64,000 bases of DNA. It comes from Sphingobacterium hotanense (GTDB lineage: Bacteria > Bacteroidota > Bacteroidia > Sphingobacteriales > Sphingobacteriaceae). The DNA is taken from the NCBI RefSeq assembly GCF_008274825.1, contig NZ_CP030848.1:2971618-3035617 (forward strand), in the 5' to 3' direction. The notes under the pieces were generated by a model. It saw only the letters and a list, made by a program, of their open reading frames with translations. It made no database searches and was not told the origin of the DNA. Numbering within the stretch: the stretch's first letter is position 1; each line of letters starts with the position of its first letter. The translations under genes and the position numbers were made by a program. Below are positions 17,839-26,800 of this stretch, piece after piece.

Positions 17839-17911
17839 GATTCCGTAGCTCAGCTGGTAGAGCAATACACTTTTAATGTATGGGTCCTGGGTTCGAATCC
17901 CAGCGGGATCA
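17839..17911 (+). tRNA. tRNA-Lys (anticodon UUU)
   Basis: A 73-base cloverleaf: acceptor arms GATTCCG and CGGGATC, D-arm AGCTCAGCTGGTAGAGC, anticodon stem ATACA/TGTAT with loop CTTTTAA (anticodon TTT), T-arm CCTGG-GTTCGAA-TCCCAG region and discriminator A. CCA is not encoded in full. The 3' end (CCAGCGGGATCACA) is repeated at 29920-29933, suggesting use as an integration target. Confidence 0.97.
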
Positions 17912-17918
17912 CAGAAAA

Positions 17919-17947
17919 AAGCTCAATCGAAAGATCGGGCTTTTTTT
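17919..17947 (+). terminator. Terminator of the tRNA-Lys gene
   Basis: Imperfect stem AGCTCAATC/GATCGGGCT with a GAAA loop followed by seven T residues, directly after the tRNA. Confidence 0.8.
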
Positions 17948-17973
17948 GTTAGTTCCAATTTAAGTTTTATTAC

Positions 17974-18720
17974 TTAGAGCTGTTGCAAGGCTTGCTTTAC
18001 GGTCTCCTTGTTGGGCTTAGAAATCGGTATTTTTTCTCCAGATATTAAAAGTAGCATACCACCGTCCTCTTTTAACCAGCTTTTTACGTATTTTGGATTG
18101 ACTAAATGGCTTTGGTGAGTTCTTAAAAATCCGCTGGGACACAGTAAATCGGCATATTCCTTAAGTGATTTAGAAACCAATATTTTTTCACCGCTCGAAA
18201 GGAAAAAGTGAGTATACGTATTATCTGCTTCGCAACGTACAATTTCTGATAAAGCAACATACCTTATTTCGCTTTGCATTTGTAGGGCAATCTTACTAAT
18301 GTTCGTTTCAGGTATTTTTATTTGTTGCAGTAAAAAATCGAGCTGCGAAGTTTGTATTTGTTTTGCCAATTTATATCCGGCTTTATTTACCGCATTCACC
18401 AATTCCTCAATATCAATAGGTTTTAAAAGATAATCTAAAGCGGCAAATTTTACAGCTTGTATTCCGTATTGGTCGTAAGCGGTAACAAAAATAACTTCGA
18501 AATTACGCGTTGGAAGTAGTTTTAGCACATCAAAACCTGTTTGCTCGCCCATTTGAATATCCAGAAACACTAAATCCGGCAAATATTTTTCAATCGCGTC
18601 AACCGCATCACTTACATTTCGTGCCGTTGCGATTATAGTTACCTGCGGACAGTGCTTTTCTAACAAAGTCGACAGGTTTTCTACGTTGGAAATTTCGTCA
18701 TCTATTAAAACTGCTCTCAT
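17974..18720 (-). CDS. LytTR-family response regulator
   Basis: A 248-residue two-component regulator. Residues 1-120 form a CheY-like receiver (AVLIDDEISNVENL, phosphoacceptor Asp in LVFLDIQMG, FVTAYDQYGIQAVK, and YLLKPID with its conserved Lys). Residues about 145-248 form a LytTR DNA-binding domain (RYVALSEIVRCEADNTYTHF, LVSKSLKEYADLL, FLRTHQSHLVNPKYV). It follows the histidine kinase by 4 bases, so the pair is co-expressed. Target genes are unknown; it may control its own operon or genes of the neighbouring island. Confidence 0.94.
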   Translation of the reverse strand: MRAVLIDDEISNVENLSTLLEKHCPQVTIIATARNVSDAVDAIEKYLPDLVFLDIQMGEQTGFDVLKLLPTRNFEVIFVTAYDQYGIQAVKFAALDYLLKPIDIEELVNAVNKAGYKLAKQIQTSQLDFLLQQIKIPETNISKIALQMQSEIRYVALSEIVRCEADNTYTHFFLSSGEKILVSKSLKEYADLLCPSGFLRTHQSHLVNPKYVKSWLKEDGGMLLLISGEKIPISKPNKETVKQALQQL

Positions 18721-18724
18721 TATA

Positions 18725-20362
18725 TTATAGCCAATCGGTTAATATTAAGCTTATGTTAGTCCCGTTAGTAGTTGATTGTATAGCTAAGGTAAAGCGATTT
18801 TCTTTATAAATTCGATTTAATAGCGCTATTCTACTGTCACTTAATTGAAGACCTAAACCATTATTCTTTTTCCCTGTGTCAAATCCATTTCCATTATCGG
18901 TAATAGTCAAGACCAGATCATTTGCTTGCTTAATAAATTCAATGATAATTTTTCCAGCAGTAGCTTTTTGCGATATGCCGTGTTTCACCGCATTTTCTAC
19001 AAAAGGCTGTAACAGCATACTTGGTATTTCCATGTTAGCTAAATCTAAGTCTTCGGAGTGATTAATTTCGTAGGTAAAGCCGAACCGCAATTGCTCCATT
19101 TGCAGGTAATCGTCCAGTAAAGTTTTTTCTTGTGACAAACTAACCAGTTCTTTGTTATCAAGCACGTTGCGCGTTAACCGGGCAAATTTAGCAAGGTATT
19201 TATTCGCATTGTCTGTTTCGTTTTTGTTCATCAAATTTTGGATGCCGGAGAGCGCATTAAACAGAAAGTGAGGGTTTAATTGGGAACGAATGGAGTTAAG
19301 TTGAAGCTTTGCGATGTTCTTTTGCGCCTCTTTTTCTGCCAATAATTTTTTGCTTCTTCGTTTGATGTAAACCATTATCAAGCCTGCTATAGTACCTAAT
19401 AGGGCGCAAGTAATGCCAATGTATTTCCCTAACTCTCCTGATGTATAGCTTTGCTTGTCCAAGGTAATGGAAAGCGTATGCCGGGTTGCGTAATTTTCTA
19501 TTTCTTTTGGAGAAATATCGTAATCAAGGTATCTATCCCATCGAATCAATGGCTGAATGGTAATTTCATAATCTCCTGATTTTTTGAAAACACTTTTATC
19601 CATCTTCACATAAGGTAAATGAACGTCATACCCATCAATATCATCCATATATCCACCGTATTGCCAAGCTGTTGATTCGAAAACTATGCTGTTTGTTCGC
19701 TTGTCTTTTATGGAGATACCGTAGAGATAATCAATATCTGATTTGTCTTTTACAATAGTCAGTTCATCGTCTTTTTCATTGAAAGTAAGGTTTGTGCTAT
19801 CTTTTGGCGCTAGTATACGGGCGTAGTCAACACCTTTGTCTGTTGCAAAGCGTTTTGCAAGAAGTTTGATTTTCGCTCTTGGAATAGGCTTCCCATAAAA
19901 AACAGATTTATCGATAATAAGAGGTCTTTCGATACTGTAGACCAATATTGTAAAAGTTTTGTCCTTTATAGGAAAAACACCAAGTGTTGTAGAACGGAAT
20001 ATTTCGTCTTGCCATTCATCGTCTTTCCTGACGACATCTTTTAATTCGTCTTGATTGATCGACTTATTTACCACGATCGGTTTATTATCCTCCAAGATAG
20101 TGTACCGATAGTGCTGTACGCTATCTGTCTGTCTAAGATAAATCTGGACACTTACATGGTTGACTTCCGGCAAATAACTAAAATAGGTATTGGGTTGGTT
20201 CGGAAATATATTGGCATAATAGACATTTTTTGCTGAACTGTCTACGTTCATGAGTAGTCTTCCTCCCGCAGCGTAGTTGTGATAAAAGTTGATTCCTTTC
20301 TGTGCATCTACTGTTGATAGCGTGATAATGAAACTGAGTAATGTAAAGATGATCTTTTTCAT
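18725..20362 (-). CDS. LytS-type sensor histidine kinase with periplasmic domain
   Basis: The start is set at ATG 20362 because it begins a normal signal sequence (MKKIIFTLLSFIITLSTVDAQ); the frame extends 24 codons further without support. The 545-residue protein has a long periplasmic part (about 20-320) of unknown fold, one transmembrane helix (YIGITCALLGTIAGLIMVYI), then a His_kinase domain with LNSIRSQLNPHFLFNALSGIQ carrying the phosphorylated His and a HATPase_c domain (PSMLLQPFVENAVKHGI, ITDNGNGFD). This is the Bacteroidota LytS/YpdA-like architecture that pairs with LytTR regulators. The signal sensed is unknown. Confidence 0.93.
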   Translation of the reverse strand: MKKIIFTLLSFIITLSTVDAQKGINFYHNYAAGGRLLMNVDSSAKNVYYANIFPNQPNTYFSYLPEVNHVSVQIYLRQTDSVQHYRYTILEDNKPIVVNKSINQDELKDVVRKDDEWQDEIFRSTTLGVFPIKDKTFTILVYSIERPLIIDKSVFYGKPIPRAKIKLLAKRFATDKGVDYARILAPKDSTNLTFNEKDDELTIVKDKSDIDYLYGISIKDKRTNSIVFESTAWQYGGYMDDIDGYDVHLPYVKMDKSVFKKSGDYEITIQPLIRWDRYLDYDISPKEIENYATRHTLSITLDKQSYTSGELGKYIGITCALLGTIAGLIMVYIKRRSKKLLAEKEAQKNIAKLQLNSIRSQLNPHFLFNALSGIQNLMNKNETDNANKYLAKFARLTRNVLDNKELVSLSQEKTLLDDYLQMEQLRFGFTYEINHSEDLDLANMEIPSMLLQPFVENAVKHGISQKATAGKIIIEFIKQANDLVLTITDNGNGFDTGKKNNGLGLQLSDSRIALLNRIYKENRFTLAIQSTTNGTNISLILTDWL

Positions 20363-20610
20363 GGCGTTGAGTTTAATTTTCATCAAACTTGTCACAATAA
20401 CAGCAAAACTAAAACCATAAAACAGCAACGGCAATGTTTGAATTAGTAAATGTAGTATTTTGTGCAGTATTTGAATATTGCAAACGAGAACATCCTATTG
20501 TTGGATACTAGTCCATGGTGGGGGCGAGTGTAAATGGGATTATGTCTAATATTACCTTTTTATTTTCTGACTATGCATATCGTTTTGAAATGTACTATCT
20601 TTCAGTTGGT

Positions 20611-20725
20611 TTAATCTTCTTAAATCTTCCAAAAAAGAGTTCGAGTTCTGTACCAGTGGGTCACTTAAGGAGACACCAAGTAAGGGTTGTCTCCTTTTTT
20701 TATACCAATAAAATCCTGTAACCCA
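20611..20725 (+). repeat. Attachment-site-like repeat R1 with terminator
   Basis: The core TTAATCTTCTTAAATCTTCC, then AAAAAAGAGTTCGAGTTCTG and TACCAGTGGGTCAC, reappears almost exactly at 29878-29933 (R3) and in diverged form at 29620-29730 (R2). The GTTCGAG...CCAG part resembles a tRNA T-arm and 3' end. A terminator-like stem GGAGACA/TGTCTCC with a T-run follows and is shared with R2. It probably marks one end of a mobile unit. The rest of the 490-base gap between kinase and small gene shows nothing else. Confidence 0.6.
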
Positions 20726-20852
20726 AACCGTTATAGTCCGGTCAATTATAGTTCGATTTTCGCGACTGAAATTTTCAAGCTGATCCGAAGATTCCCTAAA
20801 AAACTTGCTTTAAGACATGGTTATCCCCTTTTTTCTAAAGTTCGATTTCTCT

Positions 20853-21041
20853 TTAAGGTTTCGGTATCTTTTCTTTCTCGTCTTTTTTATGATTTTTTGC
20901 CATGAGATAAAGGAAGTCTACTATAACCGTAGCCTCATCATCGTCAACTTGAATACCATTTTTTGCTAATATCGCAATTGCCCGTCTAATTGAAACCTTT
21001 TTATCTGTAAAATTCATATTCATTGTTTTTTTGATTGTCAT
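20853..21041 (-). CDS. Small recombinase-associated protein
   Basis: A 62-residue protein with basic ends and an amphipathic middle: VSIRRAIAILAKNGIQVDDDEATVIVDFLYLMAK. Its start overlaps the recombinase stop by 4 bases. Small proteins with the pattern RRAIxILAKNGIxVxxxEAxxIxDFLY are, to my knowledge, frequent directly after serine or tyrosine recombinase genes in Bacteroidota mobile elements. It may be an accessory or regulatory partner of the recombinase, but no function has been shown that I know of. Confidence 0.75.
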   Translation of the reverse strand: MTIKKTMNMNFTDKKVSIRRAIAILAKNGIQVDDDEATVIVDFLYLMAKNHKKDEKEKIPKP

Positions 21042-22489
21042 TTTATCGATAATATTTTTGATAATCCGCCATGCAATTCTAAAGACATATCTCCTGTCTG
21101 GAAATTAATATGAAGCGGAGCAATAAGGCTGACAAGGTGCTTTTTGTCCGCTGTGTCTAAGCTCGGAAATCGTTTAAGAATACGGACAAAGGAACGGTTA
21201 TCCAACAGGCTTTGTTTACCGATACCCTCTAATTTAATATTGATATCGTTCAGTTCCCTTTTCAGACATTTGGAATTGACATGGCATTCTCTTTTTACCG
21301 CATTGTAATCATCGGATTTTAGCACATCAGCTACAAATAGCTTTCGGGCTTGGGAAAGTGTCGATTCCTGTTCAATCAGTTTTCTAACAACTATATTTCG
21401 ATGCTGTGAATACATTGCCTTTATCGTACCTGTGTTCCAATCTTCCAAGATGCTCTTGAATAAATCCATCGCTCCGGATGAAAGTGCCAGTTGCCCAAGT
21501 TTACGTTCATAGCACTCGTTCAGAAAGAGTGCATTGATTCTTGTCTTGCATCTTTTTTGACAATGGTAATATGGATATCTTTTGGTTGAACCTCGGGAAA
21601 AGCTTCCACTGAGCTTTTTATGACAGATCGGGCACTCTAAAATTCCCCTTAGATAAAACGTTGCCTTCAAATCGTCCTTTTGGGAAGTAATCCTTCTCTT
21701 TGTGTTGATTATCTTCTGAACCTCATAAAACAGTGCTTCGGAAATCAATGGTTCATGGATTCCCTTTACCATGTACCCTCCCTCTGATTCAGATTTAATT
21801 GGGATAAGACCACAGTATGCAGGATTGCGTATAAGGCGGAAAAAGTACGAACGGGAACATTTCAACCCTCTACCGGCAGCCATCTTTCGAACTTCCTCAA
21901 TCCTATGGATATTCTTGGCAAGTTGGAGAAAGACCCACCTTATGATACCTGCCTCGGGTTGATTTGGTGTAATGATTTTCTTGCCATCTACTGTTGTCAG
22001 ATTAATAAAGCCCAAAGGAGCTTTGCTCGGATATCTACCCATCTGTTTTGCCCGACGGATGCCGTTTGCCGTATTCATTGCCCGTCTACTGTTTTCCGCT
22101 TCCAGTACAGATAGATAAACGGCAAGCATGACCGTACTTTCCGGTACGGAAAAGTCTATGGGTTGGTCAATCGCCATAGCTGTCGTTCTGTATTTTCGAA
22201 GCATACCTATCATCTCATAGGCATATTCAACATTTCGGCTAAACCTGTCCCATTTGATGAATAATATGTTTTGGTCCTCTTTTGGTTTACTTTTGACAGT
22301 TAAAAATAGTTTTTTCCATTCAGGTCGGTTGAAATTCTTGGCGGAGAAGTCTTCACGATAAACCCCCTTGACTTCTATATTGTTATACCGGCAATATTTT
22401 AGTAGTCGATCTTCCTGTTCCGGCAAAGAATATCCTTTTCTTTTTTGCTCGTCCGTACTGACACGGATATATAGGTAAGCAGTTTTCAT
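21038..22489 (-). CDS. Large serine recombinase (site-specific integrase)
   Basis: A 483-residue serine recombinase. The N-terminal resolvase domain has YIRVSTDEQKRKGYSL with the catalytic Ser11, FIKWDRFSRN and VMLAVYLSVLEAENSRR. A Recombinase domain follows (RRAKQMGRYPSKAPLGF ... NPAYCGLIP), then a zinc ribbon whose four Cys lie in ECPICHKKL and YHCQKRCKTR, and a C-terminal coiled region. Such enzymes integrate and excise mobile elements between short attachment sites without target duplication. It is divergent from the defence operon and is the obvious candidate for mobilising this segment. Confidence 0.94.
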   Translation of the reverse strand: MKTAYLYIRVSTDEQKRKGYSLPEQEDRLLKYCRYNNIEVKGVYREDFSAKNFNRPEWKKLFLTVKSKPKEDQNILFIKWDRFSRNVEYAYEMIGMLRKYRTTAMAIDQPIDFSVPESTVMLAVYLSVLEAENSRRAMNTANGIRRAKQMGRYPSKAPLGFINLTTVDGKKIITPNQPEAGIIRWVFLQLAKNIHRIEEVRKMAAGRGLKCSRSYFFRLIRNPAYCGLIPIKSESEGGYMVKGIHEPLISEALFYEVQKIINTKRRITSQKDDLKATFYLRGILECPICHKKLSGSFSRGSTKRYPYYHCQKRCKTRINALFLNECYERKLGQLALSSGAMDLFKSILEDWNTGTIKAMYSQHRNIVVRKLIEQESTLSQARKLFVADVLKSDDYNAVKRECHVNSKCLKRELNDINIKLEGIGKQSLLDNRSFVRILKRFPSLDTADKKHLVSLIAPLHINFQTGDMSLELHGGLSKILSIK

Positions 22490-22685
22490 TTGGATAATGT
22501 CTATGATTTAGCCACAAGATTATTATTTCTTTGAGACTTTCAAAGATTTGGAAATCAATTAATAATGAAATAATTTAATCAGTCCTCAAGTTTAAAATTA
22601 TTCATAGGTAGCTTTTTCGAGTTTGTTCGTCGTGTTTACATGAATGTAGAGGATCGCTGTTGACATTACTATTTCAAAATGGCAC

Positions 22686-22789
22686 ATGCATATTATCCGG
22701 AAGTTGATTATATGCATTGATAACCATGAAAATCACATTTCAAATACGGTTTTCCGTAATCTAAGAGGCTTAAACTTTTAGTATATTTG
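22686..22789 (+). promoter_or_regulatory. Putative control region of the defence operon
   Basis: Within the 437-base divergent spacer between the recombinase and the HEPN-like gene there is an 8-bp inverted repeat ATGCATAT/ATATGCAT (22686-22693 and 22710-22717, a possible operator), a small hairpin TACGG-TTTT-CCGTA (22745-22758) and TATATTTG (22782-22789), an exact TAnnTTTG -7 element without a good -33 partner. Transcription from here would give a leader of about 130 bases. Confidence 0.4.
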
Positions 22790-22926
22790 CATGAATAATA
22801 ACACTAATTAGTGAAAAAAACCAATATTTAAATTTAAATATTCTTAATATCGCTATGAATATGAACTTATTTTTTTTGCCTAAAAAATAACTTTACCGTC
22901 AAACCAAAAACAAATGAAATATTTAA

Positions 22927-23811
22927 ATGATACTGCAATCAAAAACTTTAGAGAAACTCAGACTGCTTATAAATGAGGAAACGGAATATCGTAAAGGTCC
23001 AAAACTGGTTTCATTTTTCAACGAACTGGGGTTTAATGATTCCTATGGTGACGGTTTTCCTTCTAGATGGGCATATACAGATGACCGGTTATCGAAAATA
23101 AATGGCACTCCGGAAATTGATAAGTGCATTAAAAAACTTTTTGCGCCTATCAACTTTATTGGTCGGTTCGATGAATTAGACATACACATTTCCGCATTCA
23201 ATGAATACCTTGCTTTCGATAAATGGAAAGTTGTAAGGCAGGGTACAGAAATAAATTTTGCTCCAGCAGATAAAATCACTTTTACAAGTACAAAATCAAC
23301 AAACCTAGATTCTGAGGACGACTTTTTAAACAAGGATTTTAATGAGGTCTCTATAGCCGCAATCGGACTGGATGCATCGGTTACTGTTGTTTTAGAACTT
23401 CGAATAGCAGAAATTAAAAAGTGTATGCTGGCAAATAGTCCGTTATCGGTAATATTCATGTGTGGCAGCACACTCGAGGGCATCCTGCTCGGTCTAGCAA
23501 TACAACATCCCAGAACTTTTAATACAGCTGTGACAACACCCAAAGACCATGAGTCGAACAAACCAAAACCATTTCCTGCATGGTCATTAAACAATTTGAT
23601 AGATGTAGCCTGTGAGACCGGCTTCTTGAAACAGGACGTGAAAAAATTCAGTCACTCGTTGCGAGACTTTAGGAACTACATACATCCCTATGAACAAATG
23701 AATTCTGGTTTCAATCCTGACAAACATACTGCAGGTATTAGTTGGCAGGTTTTGAAAGCTGCAGTTTTTCAGATTAGCAATGCCCAAAAACTCAAAGCTA
23801 CTTCAAAATAG
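22927..23811 (+). CDS. Putative defence protein with HEPN-like Rx6H motif
   Basis: A 294-residue soluble protein. Residues 1-105 form a compact domain with KGPKLVSFFNELGFNDSYG, GFPSRWAYTDDRL and CIKKLFAPINFIGRFDELD, which resembles domains at the N-terminus of AbiJ-like abortive-infection proteins (judged by eye). Residues about 145-285 are helical and contain the motif R246-DFRNYI-H253 followed by P, matching the Rx4-6H active site of HEPN ribonucleases. It is the first gene of a rightward operon with the helicase and SIR2 genes. A role as an RNA-cutting effector or toxin is inference; it could instead be a non-catalytic HEPN sensor. Confidence 0.7.
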   Translation: MILQSKTLEKLRLLINEETEYRKGPKLVSFFNELGFNDSYGDGFPSRWAYTDDRLSKINGTPEIDKCIKKLFAPINFIGRFDELDIHISAFNEYLAFDKWKVVRQGTEINFAPADKITFTSTKSTNLDSEDDFLNKDFNEVSIAAIGLDASVTVVLELRIAEIKKCMLANSPLSVIFMCGSTLEGILLGLAIQHPRTFNTAVTTPKDHESNKPKPFPAWSLNNLIDVACETGFLKQDVKKFSHSLRDFRNYIHPYEQMNSGFNPDKHTAGISWQVLKAAVFQISNAQKLKATSK

Positions 23812-23892
23812 ATAGCTACTCACAGAAATAGATTGATTTACAGCTCATTTCTAAATATTTTTTAGCTATTTTAGTATCTCACAGTTTCAATC

Positions 23893-26800
23893 ATGTCAGA
23901 AAACATACTTCCCAAAATAGAGGCATCTAGAAAGGAACTCCTTGATCTCGGTATGCGAAATACGTTGCTGAATTACAAAAAGCCGAAAGCACGTGGTTTA
24001 ACAATCGTTCAGGAACAATCTCTATCAGTATATGATATCTTGGTATCCCAAAACAAGGCCATGACTTTTTTGGCGCGACCGGGTAAAGAAGATGACGATG
24101 AATTATTTTTGTTTCCTGAAATAACTGAAAGTGAATTACAGGATGCTTACAACGATACGCGCTTGCAAACTGATGATACAGAGCAGAAACTCCAGACGAA
24201 AATTCTAAACACTTATTATTTTGCCAGGACTAGTATAGAAGAACAGGGTGTCAACATGCTCTATTTGGCACTGGGCATGCTAAATTGGTATGAGAAAGGA
24301 AATACCGAAGATCTTCGTAAAGCCCCGCTCCTATTAATTCCTGTTTCGTTAGAGCGTTCCAGTGCTAATGAGCGTTTTCGTCTGAGGTACACCGGAGCCG
24401 AAATTGGTGCTAACCTATCGCTTCAGGCAAAAATGATGGTTGATTTTAACATCACCATCCCCGATCTGTCAGAAGAGGAAGAGTTTAATCTTCAATCTTA
24501 TTTTACCGATATACAGGATAGGATTAACCATATCGATAATTGGAAAGTTGATACAAACGCCATAGAGCTTGGCTTTTTCTCATTCGGGAAGTTCATGATT
24601 TATCATGACTTGGACAGTTCGAAGTGGCCAGATGACAAAAAACCGTTTGACCATCCTATTCTACAATCGCTTTTCGGCGGCGGCTTTAATGAACAACAAC
24701 CTTCAATCGGCGAAGAACATCATCTCGATCAGGAAACAAATGCTGATCAGTTGCTACAGGTTGTCGACGCAGACAGTTCACAGCTACTTGCGATGCTGGC
24801 TGTAAATGAAGGACGGAATATGGTAATTCAGGGACCACCAGGCACCGGAAAGTCCCAAACCATTACAAATCTTATTGCTGACGCTATCGGTAATGGGAAA
24901 AAGGTACTTTTTGTTGCTGAAAAAATGGCTGCTCTCGAAGTTGTGAAACGGAGATTAGATAGCGTTAATCTCGGCGAAGCTTGTCTCGAATTACATAGCC
25001 ATAAGGCAAACAAACGGGAACTCCATACGGAGTTAAAGAGGATTTTGGAGCTAGGTAAGCCCACCACCACCCGCTTGGAAGAAGAGATACAATTCCTTAA
25101 GCCGGTAATAGACGAATTAAATGCGTACTGTAATGAAGTAAATAAGGTCATCGCTCAGAGTGGGCATTCTGCACAGGAAGTGATGGGGCACCTTTTAAAG
25201 ATAAATAAAGAGAGTAACAATTATAAATTTCCAAGGATTGCTGTTGATGACATCGGATCATGGGATTTTCCATACTTGAAAGGTATAGAAATTCTTGCTG
25301 AGCAGATTCAGGCACGGTTGTCAAAAATTGGACAACCAGAAAAGCTTCTGTTTTATGGTACCGGGCTGACTGTGTTTTTACCAAAAGATGAAGAAGCCGC
25401 AAAAGAATTACTTACCGGAGCAAGTAAATACACCAAGGAACTTATCAATATTATTGCTACCGTTGCGGAATCGCTTAATGTAAATACCCCTAACGATAAA
25501 CAAACAGTAGCTGAACTGATAGCAACCGTAGCAACGGCTGCATATAATCCGGGCGTACAGTCGATGGCAATTACAGATACGGCATGGTTAGATAACAAGG
25601 CGGATATTGCCGAAGTTATTGACACCGGAATCCGTCTCAGGGATTTACATCTGAAGTTTGATTCGGTGTTTATTCCTGAAGCATGGGAACATAACGTACT
25701 GGAAATACGCCAAAATCTTATCGCACATGGTAAAAAGTGGTATAAATTCCTTATCGGGGATTATAGAAAAGCGGTAAAACAATTAACAGGTTTGTTAAAC
25801 ACAACTGCGCCTGCCGAACTTGAAACGAAGATAGAGTATTTAAATGCCATGATGGAAGGAAAGCGTCTTAGTGCTACCTTATCTTCGTTCGAACCGTTAG
25901 CGACAAGATTGTTTGGGAACTATTGGCAAAAAAAACGTACCGATTGGAATGCAGTTCAAAACGCATTCGAATACTTACAGTCTCTACATGCCGCCATTCA
26001 AAAAGGGGAAATCCTTGCGTCGATTCTTACATATTTAGAAAAAAATGAGAAACCAGCACTGGCAGCTCAATACGCAAATAATTTAAAATCTGTGCTGCAC
26101 GCACAAGGCGAGGCTATTAAAAACTTACTGTTACACCTTGACTTAAATGATAACGAAATTCAAGAAAGTAGTTTTCAGAAACAGCAAGATATTTTAGACA
26201 GTTGGACGGCCGATTTACCTGACATTCACAAAGCAGTATCATGGAACGTCCTTAAGGAAAATATAGAAAAGGAAGGAGCAGGTTATTTGATTACCGTTGT
26301 GGAAAACTGGCCGGACGCATCAACACACTTAAAGACAGCTATACAAAAATCATGGTACGAGTCACTAATTGAGCAGGCCATGCTAAATAGTCCAGTTCTA
26401 CGAAAATTTGAACGTTCTAATCACGAAGACATCATCGAAAAGTTCAAAAGACTCGATATCCTAAATCAATATTACAACATCACTAAGGTAGCGCTCAAAC
26501 ATTGGGAAGCTGTGCCTAGACAAGACGGCGGTGGCCAGATAAATGTACTTAAAAGTGAATTTAATCGTAGGGCAAGACATATGCCTATAAGAAAGCTAAT
26601 GCAGGAAGCCGGCCTTGCCATTCAGGCAATCAAACCGGTGATCATGATGAGTCCAATGTCCATTGCAAATTTTCTACCTCCAGATAGTATCGATTTTGAC
26701 TTGGTAATCTTCGACGAGGCCAGCCAGGTTCGTCCGGTAGATGCTCTTGGTGCAATACTGCGTGGGAAACAATTAGTCGTTGTAGGGGACACGAAACAGA

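Noticed and set aside
17770..17952. 60-aa ORF across tRNA-Lys
   Set aside because: The frame reads through the tRNA cloverleaf and its promoter; it is a chance ORF.
25353..25625. Antisense ORFs within the helicase gene (25.3-28.3 kb)
   Set aside because: All lie opposite a continuous 1563-codon frame with strong domain motifs and show no own start signals.
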